Source of the DNA: Paenibacillus sonchi
Lineage (GTDB): Bacteria > Bacillota > Bacilli > Paenibacillales > Paenibacillaceae
Length of the DNA stretch: 64,000 nucleotides
Direction: 5' to 3'
NCBI RefSeq assembly: GCF_016772475.1
Contig: NZ_CP068595.1
Span: forward strand, 4,154,001-4,218,000
Shown here: positions 47,555-55,337 of the stretch, piece by piece
Layout: every line of letters begins with the position of its first letter
How positions within the stretch are numbered: position 1 is the first letter of the stretch
Position numbers and translations under genes: made by a program
The notes under the pieces: generated by a model
What the model saw: only the letters and a program-made list of their open reading frames with translations
What the model was told of the DNA's origin: nothing
Databases searched by the model: none

Positions 47555-47861
47555 CTGGTAGTCCAAGCACCCCTTCAGGGGTAGGCAAAAGAGGCAAAGG
47601 CATAGTGGCTTGAACGAAGTGAAAGCCAGCGCCTTTAGACGCTAGCCGGCACCAGAGGCTTATAGCCTCAGAGCAAACCACCCGTTGGACGGGTGGTTAT
47701 GATTTGTTCTTAATTATGATTGCCTCCATCTAAGGAAATAAGATGCATAAGGTAGGGGGTAAATAGACCGACGTGAATTCGCACATTTAGGCGGAAAATC
47801 AGCCAGCTTCGATAGCCTTTTTCCAACTCAAGCTGGCTATTAAACAGGTGAAACAACCGCT

Positions 47862-47996
47862 AGGTGGAAAAAGGGAACTTATTTCCCCTCCAAATCAACA
47901 AATGAGGGATTTAGGTGGAAAAAGGGAACTTAATGGGACAATTTACTCCTTTAGGAAGCGATATAAGCTGAATTAGTGATCCTTTTTCCACTTGGA
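47862..47996. repeat. GTGGAAAAAG-family repeat
   Basis: Two direct copies of GTGGAAAAAGGGAACTTA followed by an inverted copy ending GATCCTTTTTCCACTTGG. The same arrangement occurs at 5086-5222 and, longer, at 12749-13222. The rest of 47701-48202 holds no gene I can support. Confidence 0.8.
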
Positions 47997-48202
47997 ACTG
48001 CCGCTGGACTCAGGAATGGCCCCGCAGGCAAACGCTAAATTGAAATCCCAAGCAGCTACGTTATCCGGTAAAGGACGGCGTAGCCTTATTTGTTCATGGT
48101 GTTGGGACACGTTTCTCCTGTCCGGAATTACTGTTTACTTGTCCTCAGAAGCGAAAGAGGCAGCTCCATACTTTCCGGCCCCTAACTCTCAAAGCCATCA
48201 CC

Positions 48203-48595
48203 CTACTCGACAATCACCTTGGCGCTCATGCCGCTGTGGCCTGAGCCGCACATGATCGCACAGGTCATTTCGAACGTTCCGGCTTCCTCCGGGACAATGA
48301 CCTGTGAGGAATCTTTTCCGTCCAGCCGCAGGTTCAGCTCCGGAACAAGGATGCCATGATTGCCGCTTTCATTTTTAAACACAATATTGACCGGAACCCC
48401 TTTTTTCAAATGGTATTCTTTTTGGTCAAAGCTGTAATTGGTTGCCGAAATCATGAGTTCCTCGTCTGCGGTGAGGCCGGCTTCAGCTGCTCCATCCTTG
48501 TTGTTTGCGGTCCCGGTGTTATTGCCTGTCCCGCCGCAAGCCGCGAGAATAAGCAGGGAGCCGATGGACAGCAGCATGGCAAATCTTCGGATCAT
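48203..48595 (-). CDS. Cupredoxin lipoprotein with CuA-type copper motif
   Basis: This 130-residue lipoprotein has the lipobox LILAACGG, an Asn/Thr/Gly-rich linker, and one cupredoxin domain (residues about 45-130; ISATNYSFDQKEYHLKKGVPVNIVFKN). The domain ends with CAIMCGSGHSGM, which matches the CuA site of cytochrome oxidase subunit II (C-x3-C-x3-H-x2-M). The second His lies in GNHGILVPEL. It has no COX2 membrane helices and no oxidase genes beside it. It may carry electrons or copper on the outer face of the membrane. GGAGGAGGATAAAG precedes the ATG at 48595. Confidence 0.88.
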   Translation of the reverse strand: MIRRFAMLLSIGSLLILAACGGTGNNTGTANNKDGAAEAGLTADEELMISATNYSFDQKEYHLKKGVPVNIVFKNESGNHGILVPELNLRLDGKDSSQVIVPEEAGTFEMTCAIMCGSGHSGMSAKVIVE

Positions 48596-48804
48596 CTTTA
48601 TCCTCCTCCTGGAATCATATTAAGCCTTGCGTGCCCCTAGCATAACTTAATTCGGCAAAGATGTCTTGAGAAATTGAATGAGGTTTTTTCTACTGTCGAA
48701 GGGACTCCAAAGTTTGTCGAAATATGCAAAAATATGATGCAATAATCATTAAAATTTATTATACTTAATGCTATATATCATTAGGTTGAGAAGTAGGGGA
48801 TCAT

Positions 48805-49941
48805 ATTAATATCGCCGAATATTCGCCGAATACGGAGAAATGGCACCGTAAAATATTGACCGGTTACTGGATCATAGTGTTTTGTATGCTGGTGGCCCAG
48901 CTTTTATATGTTTTGTCGAATCATGTCATTGAAGTCAGATCCATCCTGCTTCCCAGTAAAGGCCATTTGTTCATCGGCTGCAATCTGATGATTGTGATTG
49001 CCATGACCACGGCGGAAATGTGGCTGCGGTCGACCTCGCTGTACCACAAGCAGGCGGTTGTGGTCTGCGGATTTGCGGTCTCTTATCTGATGTATTTTGT
49101 GCTTGAGCCATTTGTCGACGGTGCACAGATGACTCTTATGATGCCTATAATGATTTCACTTGTCTATTTTGACCAGCGGCTGCTTAATGCTCTGGGAGCC
49201 TTCAGCCTGCTGTTCTATGCCGCGATTTATTTGGGGCTGGAGCAGAGGCTGCTGGACAAGCCGCTGCTGGAGTTTCTGATGGTGGAATGTGTGTTTATCG
49301 TGTTCGTTGTCATGGCCCAGGCGGTTATCATCCGTGCCCGTGAGGTGCGCGAGCATCTGGAGCAGCTGACCAAGTCCGAGCAGGAGCTGATGGTGGAGCG
49401 GGCGATTTCCGACAAGCTTCTGAAGATTGACGCGCTGACTGGACTGTACAACCATAAGACCTTTCACGAATATCTGGTTTCGCTGCTGGAGCAGTGTGAG
49501 AGCAATGGCCTCAGGCTGCAGCTCGCATTGTTCGATATAGATAACTTCAAGCGGGTGAATGATACCTACGGCCACTGGGTCGGGGACCTTGTATTGAAGG
49601 AGGTTGCAGCCAAGGTAGGCGGATTGATCGGGTTAAATGATTTTGCGGCCAGATACGGCGGGGAAGAATTTGCGGTTATTTTTACGGATAAAAGCATTCA
49701 CGAAGCCTACGCCGCTGCCGAGGAACTGCGTCTGAAGATTGCGGCGATGGAGCATCCTTATGCCGGGGGCAAGCCGATTACCGTCAGTATCGGGTTATGC
49801 GACTACCAGCTCGGGGACGGCAAGGAGAAACTGTTCCGCAAGACGGACCATGCCTTGTATGCCGCCAAACATTCGGGTAAGAATGCCGTAGTTACTGCTT
49901 CCGCTGCCCATGACGATGACAATATTCTCTCCTATGCCTAA
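48805..49941 (+). CDS. Diguanylate cyclase with multi-helix membrane sensor
   Basis: About 378 residues. The N-terminal half has about six membrane helices (IIVFCMLVAQLLYVL, LMIVIAMTTAEMWL, VVVCGFAVSYLMYFV, LLEFLMVECVFIVFVVMAQ and others). The GGDEF domain follows (KIDALTGLYNHKTFHEYL, DIDNFKRVNDTYGHWVGD, RYGGEEFAVIF, FRKTDHALYAAKHSGKN) and has the intact active variant GGEEF. The start is odd. The frame continues in sensible protein (NIAEYSPNTEKWHRKIL) upstream of the first standard start (TTG 48856, no site) as far as an ATT at 48805, which follows TAGGGGA. Either ATT is used or an ATG has been miscalled. Confidence 0.83.
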   Translation: MNIAEYSPNTEKWHRKILTGYWIIVFCMLVAQLLYVLSNHVIEVRSILLPSKGHLFIGCNLMIVIAMTTAEMWLRSTSLYHKQAVVVCGFAVSYLMYFVLEPFVDGAQMTLMMPIMISLVYFDQRLLNALGAFSLLFYAAIYLGLEQRLLDKPLLEFLMVECVFIVFVVMAQAVIIRAREVREHLEQLTKSEQELMVERAISDKLLKIDALTGLYNHKTFHEYLVSLLEQCESNGLRLQLALFDIDNFKRVNDTYGHWVGDLVLKEVAAKVGGLIGLNDFAARYGGEEFAVIFTDKSIHEAYAAAEELRLKIAAMEHPYAGGKPITVSIGLCDYQLGDGKEKLFRKTDHALYAAKHSGKNAVVTASAAHDDDNILSYA

Positions 49942-49952
49942 AAGAATACAAC

Positions 49953-49992
49953 AAACCCCCTATTTCCGGTGAATTCCGGAGCAGGGGGTTTT
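49953..49992. terminator. Bidirectional terminator
   Basis: AAACCCCCT ... AGGGGGTTTT with inner CCGG/CCGG stem, between two convergent genes. Confidence 0.85.
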
Positions 49993-50021
49993 GTGTCTGC
50001 AGAAAGCTGTGCAGTTTGCTG

Positions 50022-50369
50022 TTATTTCCCGGCTTCAAACGGTGTGGATACCGGCAGGAACAGGTCGATAATCCCAATGACCAGTGCTGCCAGAAGTGCT
50101 CCAAGGACGGTGACGCTGACACCGCTCACGATGAACTGGGCAATCCAAATGACCAGTGCGCTGACCAGGAAGCCGACGATGCCTCGGCCGAAGGGCGTTG
50201 TTTTTTTGCCGAAGATGCCCTCAATCACCCAGCCGAGAAGTGCGATGACCAGGGCAAGAACAAGCGCGCTCCAGAAACCGCCAACCGTAAACTGCGGAAC
50301 AATCCAGCCAACCACCATCAGCACAATCGCTGCCACGATAAAACGGACCACATGACCTAAAAATCTCAC
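50022..50369 (-). CDS. YvlD-like small membrane protein (phage holin superfamily IV)
   Basis: This 115-residue protein has four hydrophobic helices (VVRFIVAAIVLMVVGWIVP, FWSALVLALVIALLGWVIEGIFG, GIVGFLVSALVIWIAQFIVSGV, VTVLGALLAALVIGIIDLF). It matches the chromosomal YvlD/holin-IV family, which is linked to envelope stress and not to prophages. The GTG at 50369 follows GGAGGTTAGTTCA. The frame is open further upstream but has no site there. No phage genes surround it. Confidence 0.83.
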   Translation of the reverse strand: MRFLGHVVRFIVAAIVLMVVGWIVPQFTVGGFWSALVLALVIALLGWVIEGIFGKKTTPFGRGIVGFLVSALVIWIAQFIVSGVSVTVLGALLAALVIGIIDLFLPVSTPFEAGK

Positions 50370-50522
50370 TGAACTAACCTCCTTTGGCCTTCGCATAAGG
50401 ATATGTGCAGTTGTTATTGTGGCCTGCCGCAAAATTTCTATTCCCTGAAAACATACCCAAATAGCGAAACCCGGCTGAATTAGGTATAATGTAACCATCT
50501 ATGAAGGGAGCTGTGACTGTAA

Positions 50523-52889
50523 TTGGACGACAAAATTTTGCATACGCTTGAATATCGCAAGATTTTAAATAAATTGACGCAATATACGCAGACCCCGATG
50601 GGGCGGCTAGAGGCGGAAAGTCTGAAGCCATCCGGTGATTTTGAAGGCGTGAAAAAGCTGCTTCAGGCTACGGATGAGGCGGCGAACGTAGACCGGCTGA
50701 AGGGCATTCCTTCCTTTGGCGGCGTAACGGACATCAAGATGGCCTTGAAGCGTGCTTCCATCGGAGGGTTGCTGGGGACCAGCGAGCTGCTGTCTGTGGG
50801 GAACACGATCGGCGGGGCGCGCAGGGTCAAGCGGTTTTTGGCGGCGATGCATGAAGATGAGAATATCCCGCTTCTGTTCGCGCAGAGCGATCTGCTCTCG
50901 GAGCAGAAGCATGTGGAGGATGCCATCCGCGCCTGCATTGACGAGAACGCTGATGTGCTGGATACGGCAAGCCCTGAGCTGGCCGCCATCCGCCGCGAGC
51001 TGCGTGGAGGCGAGACGCGTATCCGGGAGAAGCTGGATTCCATGATCCGTTCTTCCTCGGTAGCCAAAATGCTGCAGGACCAGCTGGTAACTATCCGTGG
51101 TGACCGCTTCGTCATTCCGGTCAAAGCGGAATACCGCGCCCACTTCGGCGGCATTGTTCATGACCAGTCGGGTTCCGGTGCCACGCTCTTTATCGAGCCC
51201 GAATCGATTGTGGCCATGAACAACAAGCTCCGCGAGACCCGGCTGCGCGAGGAGCGGGAGATTGAGATCATCCTGCATCGGTTGACCGCGCTCGTTGGCG
51301 ATATTGCCGAGGAAATGGCCTATGATGTGGATATCCTGGGCGAGCTGGACTTCATCTTCGCCAAAGCCCGTCTGGCCCGTGACATGAAGGCGACCCAGCC
51401 GCGGATGAATGACCGGGGCTACCTCAAGCTGCGCAAGGGCCGGCATCCGCTGATTCCGGCGGAGCAGGTCGTGCCGCTGGACGTGGAGCTTGGCAACCAG
51501 TACAGCTCCATCATCGTAACCGGCCCCAATACGGGCGGTAAGACGGTGACGCTGAAGACCATTGGCCTGCTCAGCCTGATGTCGATGTCGGGATTGTTCA
51601 TCCCGGCGGAAGAAGGCAGCCAGATGTGTGTATTTGATGCTATTTATGCCGATATTGGCGACGAGCAGAGTATTGAGCAGAGCCTCAGTACCTTTTCCAG
51701 CCATATGACTAATATTATCTCCATTCTGCGCAGAATGACTCCGAAGAGTCTGATTCTCCTGGATGAGGTAGGTGCAGGTACCGATCCCGCAGAAGGCTCG
51801 GCGCTGGCGATTGCGATTCTGGAGAATATTCACCGGACGGAATGCCGGATGGTGGCCACCACCCATTACAGTGAGCTGAAGGCCTATGCTTATGAACGCA
51901 AAGGCGTCATCAATGCCAGCATGGAGTTTGATGTACAGACTTTAAGCCCCACCTACCGGCTGCTGGTCGGTGTGCCTGGACGAAGCAATGCATTTGCTAT
52001 TGCCGAGCGTCTGGGCCTGCCGAATGCGATACTGGAACACGCGCGCGGAGAGGTCAAGGAAGAGGACCTGCGCGTCGAGCATATGATTGCCTCGCTGGAA
52101 GAAAACCGCCTGGGTGCGGAGAACGAGCGTGAACGCGCCGAAGCGGTCCGCCGTGAAGCGGAGGAATTCCGCAAGCGGCAGCAGCTGGAGCTGGAGAAGC
52201 TGGAGAGCCAGCGTGACAAGCGGCTGGAGAAGGCCGAGAAGGACGCCAGCGCCATCCTTGACAAGGCCCGCAAGGAAGCGGAGCAGATCATCAGCGACCT
52301 GCGCCGCCTGGCTCTGGAGGAAGGGGCTTCCGTCAAGGAGCATAAGCTGATTGAAGCCCGCCGCCGTCTGGATGAAGCGGAGCCCGCGCCCCGCAAGAAG
52401 ACAGCGGCCCGCAGCAGCGTCAAGGCGCCGCGGAAGATTCAGCCCGGCGATGAGGTGAAGGTGCAGAATGTGAACCAGAAAGGCTATGTTGTGGAGCTTA
52501 GCGGCCCCAAGGAAGCCATTGTCCAGTTTGGCATTATGAAGATGAAGGTCAATCTGGAGGATCTGGAATTTCTGGCTTCCGCACCGGATTCACCGCCTCC
52601 TGCGCTCCGCCGGGCAACTACGGTAAAACGTACCCGTGATGAGAACATCCGCAGTGAGCTGGACCTGCGCGGGACGAATCTGGAGGAAGCCATCATGGAA
52701 ACAGACCGCTTCATTGACGAGGCTTTTCTGGGCAATTTGGGGCAAATCTCCATCATTCACGGCAAGGGAACCGGAGTACTGCGCACCGGTATTCAGGAAT
52801 ATCTGCGCAAGCATAAGCATGTAAAGAGCTACCGGCTCGGAAATTACAATGAAGGCGGCGCGGGTGTAACCGTGGCTGAACTGCAATAG
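50523..52889 (+). CDS. mutS2: Endonuclease MutS2
   Basis: This 788-residue MutS2 acts in ribosome rescue and in suppression of recombination. It has MutS core and clamp helices, Walker A GPNTGGKTVTLKTIGL, Walker B SLILLDEVGAGTDPAEG, a charged coiled coil (residues 520-630), a KOW-like segment (QPGDEVKVQNVNQKGYVVEL), and a C-terminal Smr nuclease domain (ELDLRGTNLEEAI, IIHGKGTGVLRTGI). The TTG at 50523 follows GAAGGGAGCTG. Full length. It is followed by the DUF350 gene as in B. subtilis. Confidence 0.96.
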   Translation: MDDKILHTLEYRKILNKLTQYTQTPMGRLEAESLKPSGDFEGVKKLLQATDEAANVDRLKGIPSFGGVTDIKMALKRASIGGLLGTSELLSVGNTIGGARRVKRFLAAMHEDENIPLLFAQSDLLSEQKHVEDAIRACIDENADVLDTASPELAAIRRELRGGETRIREKLDSMIRSSSVAKMLQDQLVTIRGDRFVIPVKAEYRAHFGGIVHDQSGSGATLFIEPESIVAMNNKLRETRLREEREIEIILHRLTALVGDIAEEMAYDVDILGELDFIFAKARLARDMKATQPRMNDRGYLKLRKGRHPLIPAEQVVPLDVELGNQYSSIIVTGPNTGGKTVTLKTIGLLSLMSMSGLFIPAEEGSQMCVFDAIYADIGDEQSIEQSLSTFSSHMTNIISILRRMTPKSLILLDEVGAGTDPAEGSALAIAILENIHRTECRMVATTHYSELKAYAYERKGVINASMEFDVQTLSPTYRLLVGVPGRSNAFAIAERLGLPNAILEHARGEVKEEDLRVEHMIASLEENRLGAENERERAEAVRREAEEFRKRQQLELEKLESQRDKRLEKAEKDASAILDKARKEAEQIISDLRRLALEEGASVKEHKLIEARRRLDEAEPAPRKKTAARSSVKAPRKIQPGDEVKVQNVNQKGYVVELSGPKEAIVQFGIMKMKVNLEDLEFLASAPDSPPPALRRATTVKRTRDENIRSELDLRGTNLEEAIMETDRFIDEAFLGNLGQISIIHGKGTGVLRTGIQEYLRKHKHVKSYRLGNYNEGGAGVTVAELQ

Positions 52890-52920
52890 CGGCTGGAGTC
52901 CAGCAGAAAGAGGGAGAAGG

Positions 52921-53340
52921 ATGCAAGAAAATATTGATCTTTTGCTGGATCATCCGCTGGGAGCGCTGCTCGGCTACTTCACTGTGGCCATTCTTGGCCT
53001 GGTGGTATTCCTGTCTTTCTTTGAAATGGTGACCAAATATAACTGCTGGGAAGAAATCCGCAAGGGGAACGTGGCGGTGGCTATGGCAACCGGAGGCAAA
53101 ATCTTCGGCATCTGCAATATTCTGCGCTTCAGCATTTCAGCAGGCGTCTCGATCTACGAAACGATGAAATGGTCGGTTGTGGGGTTTCTGCTGCTGATTC
53201 TGGCGTATTTCCTGTTCGAGTTTCTGACTCCGGTTTTTTCCATTGACGATGAGATCGCCAAAGATAACCGGGCTGTGGGCTTGACTGCCATGATAATTTC
53301 CGTGTCCCTTTCCTATGTCATTGGTGCTGCAATTTTCTGA
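52921..53340 (+). CDS. DUF350 membrane protein (YshE-like)
   Basis: This 139-residue protein has four membrane helices (ALLGYFTVAILGLVVFLSFF, MATGGKIFGICNILRFS, VVGFLLLILAYFLFEFLTP, AVGLTAMIISVSLSYVIGAAIF) and the DUF350 layout of two repeated helix pairs. Function unknown. It follows mutS2 by 31 bases with an AGAGGGAGAAGG site, and this linkage is conserved in Bacillus. Confidence 0.88.
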   Translation: MQENIDLLLDHPLGALLGYFTVAILGLVVFLSFFEMVTKYNCWEEIRKGNVAVAMATGGKIFGICNILRFSISAGVSIYETMKWSVVGFLLLILAYFLFEFLTPVFSIDDEIAKDNRAVGLTAMIISVSLSYVIGAAIF

Positions 53341-53356
53341 AGCGGGGGTAGAAAAC

Positions 53357-53437
53357 ATGAAGATCTTGGTTCGGGTTCTGTTCCTTTCTGCCCTGACTTT
53401 TCTGGCGGCCGGTATAATTTATCTAATGATCAACTGA
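53357..53437 (+). CDS. 26-residue single-helix membrane peptide
   Basis: ATG at 53357 behind GCGGGGGTAGAAAAC opens a 26-codon frame (MKILVRVLFLSALTFLAAG, then IIYLMIN), one predicted membrane helix with a basic N-terminus. It lies in the 130-base gap between the DUF350 gene and the zinc-ribbon gene, on the same strand. Good start context and composition support it, but it is short and could be chance. Confidence 0.5.
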   Translation: MKILVRVLFLSALTFLAAGIIYLMIN

Positions 53438-53470
53438 ATTCAAATGTGAGGTAAGAAGGAGATAGTCAAG

Positions 53471-54016
53471 ATGGAAACAACAGTTTGTCCTTGGTGTCAT
53501 ACAGAGATTGTATGGGACGAGGAGTTCGGGCCGGAGGATACCTGTCCCCATTGCAACAATGAGCTTAGCGGCTACCGTACGGTGACCCTGGGGATCGATG
53601 ACCTGGAAGATGAAGATGAACCGGAAATGGCCGGGGAGCCGGACCAAGATTCGGTTAGTGACGACAATCTATGGGATGATGAGGATAAGGAAAGTGTAGT
53701 GCCGATCTTCAATACCCTGGTTCAATTCGGTGAAGATTATGACCTGAAGCACTACGAGTCCAAAGTGGCGGCTATTCTGGCAGCTCAGCTGGAAGCGCCT
53801 GAATGTCCGCAGTGCCATGAGCTGATGCTGCTGTCCGGCACGCAAAAAGTAGAGGGTTTTGAGCCGTCGTCCCCGGAAGAGCTGGGCGGGCCGGTGCTGA
53901 AACCGCCATTCGCGCTTAATCTCTTCGTCTGTCCTTCATGCTTCCATGTGCAGCACAGTCTGGCGCAGGAAGACCGCATTCAGCTGGTGCGCAATCTGAG
54001 CACAGGAGCCAAGTAA
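53471..54016 (+). CDS. Zinc-ribbon protein, unknown function
   Basis: This 181-residue cytoplasmic protein has an N-terminal zinc ribbon (CPWC and CPHC, residues 7-28), a very acidic linker (DDLEDEDEPEMAGEPDQD) and a second ribbon pair (CPQC near residue 113 and CPSC near residue 156). Such proteins often bind nucleic acid or ribosome factors, but I do not recognise the family by name. AGAAGGAGATAGTCAAG precedes the ATG. It may be the last gene of the mutS2 transcript. Confidence 0.8.
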   Translation: METTVCPWCHTEIVWDEEFGPEDTCPHCNNELSGYRTVTLGIDDLEDEDEPEMAGEPDQDSVSDDNLWDDEDKESVVPIFNTLVQFGEDYDLKHYESKVAAILAAQLEAPECPQCHELMLLSGTQKVEGFEPSSPEELGGPVLKPPFALNLFVCPSCFHVQHSLAQEDRIQLVRNLSTGAK

Positions 54017-54094
54017 TTCAGGAATACCGGTTATGCTTTCTCCTTGAGCTGGGCATGTTAAGCAAAACACGTCCAGTTCGCAAGGGGGAGCAGC

Positions 54095-55307
54095 ATGAAG
54101 GATTCAGCGCATAAACAGGAGGTACTGCTGCTTGCAGTCAACGGGTTATGTTCACTCGCAAGCGTGCTGGCAGGAACCTTTTTGAACGTTTATTTGTGGA
54201 AAAACCAGCAGAATTTTGCCATGATCGGCTGGTTTGCGGTGGCTCAGCAAGTGGCCGTGGGACTCAGCTTCTGGCTGGGCGGCAAATGGGTCAAGGAACA
54301 TAACAAGATGAACGCCCTGCGGCTGGGCCTGGCCGTTTCGGGCCTTTTTTATTTGCTCGTACTGTGGCTTGGCAACCGGGCGGTTCATTACATTTGGCCG
54401 CTTGGTTTGGTGTTGGGCATAGCTATCGGTTTGTTCTGGCTAGCGTACAATATTGTTTATTTTGAGATTACGGATGCCGGAAACCGGGACTTTTTCAATG
54501 GCTGGATGGGGCTGCTGGGTTCATTTACCGGCATATTGGGCCCTTGGGTGTCGGGCTGGATCATTTCGGCCCTGCATGGCGAGCGCGGGTATCGTCTGGT
54601 CTTCCTGTTGTCCCTCTCCATTTATGGACTTGCTGTGGTCTTAAGCTTTTTCCTTAAGAAACGCAAAAGTGAAGGGGCGTACTTATGGATGGAGCCTTGG
54701 AGGGAGCTGCACCGCAAAAGCAGTGCCTGGAGGCCGGCAGCGGCAGCCTTGGTGTTTCAGGGGTTAAGAGAGGGTGTGTTTTCCTTTCTGATCGGTCTTC
54801 TTGTGTACATAGCCGCTAAGCAAGAAAGCAAGCTGGGGCAATTTGCCCTGATCACTTCAGCGGTTGCACTGGTCAGCTACTGGGCTGCGGGCAAATGGTT
54901 CACTCCGAAACTCCGCTCGGGGGATGCTTGTTGGCGGCATTCTGCTGGTTGCAGTCATTACACCGCTTCTCTGGAATGTCAGCTACGGCACCTTGCTGAT
55001 TATGGGCATAGGCACCTCTCTTTTTCTTCCATTATATATGCTGCCGATGACCTCAAGCGTCTTTGACCTCATGGGGGAGTCGAAGGAAAGTGCGGGCAAA
55101 CGGGTGGAACTGGTGGTTCTGCGGGAGCTTTGCCTGATGTGTGGCCGGATGCTGGGCATCTTTGTGTTCATCGCAGTGCTTTCGGTGAACGATTCGCCGC
55201 GTGTCATTACCTGGCTGCTGTTGCTGCTGGGGGCGGCTCCGCTGGGAAGCTGGGCTGCACTGCATCATCTGCTGAAGCGAAAGGCCGCTGCTTCCCTCCC
55301 GCAATGA
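54095..55307 (+). pseudogene. MFS transporter, one frameshift
   Basis: With one base removed this is a 403-residue permease with 12 predicted helices and the MFS loop between helices 2 and 3 (GGKWVKEHNKMNALRLG). No substrate signature is recognised. The frame breaks in the G run 54919-54923: KLRSG should continue MLVGGILLVAVITPL, so one G is extra. Both halves are otherwise complete. AAGGGGGAGCAGC precedes the ATG. It is followed closely by a DcuS-like kinase and its regulator, so it may carry the ligand that they sense. Confidence 0.85.
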
Positions 55308-55337
55308 TTTGAAGGATTTGAACAGGGGAAAAGCGTA

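Larger units (their letters stand above)
46983..47700 (+). mobile_element. IS200/IS605-family insertion sequence
   Basis: Holds a Y1 transposase gene (47099-47554) framed by subterminal hairpins: ACCACCTGCTATGCGGGTGGT at the left (about 46985) and ACCACCCGTTGG-ACGGGTGGT at the right (47677-47697). IS200-type elements carry such hairpins as transposase targets and lack inverted ends, so the exact borders cannot be set. Further hairpins (GAGGCTTATAGCCTC, CCCCTTTAAGGGG) lie near the right end. Confidence 0.8.

Noticed and set aside
50022..50369. Prophage remnant suggested by a holin-family protein
   Set aside because: The family includes chromosomal YvlD-like proteins, and no other phage genes or attachment sites are near.
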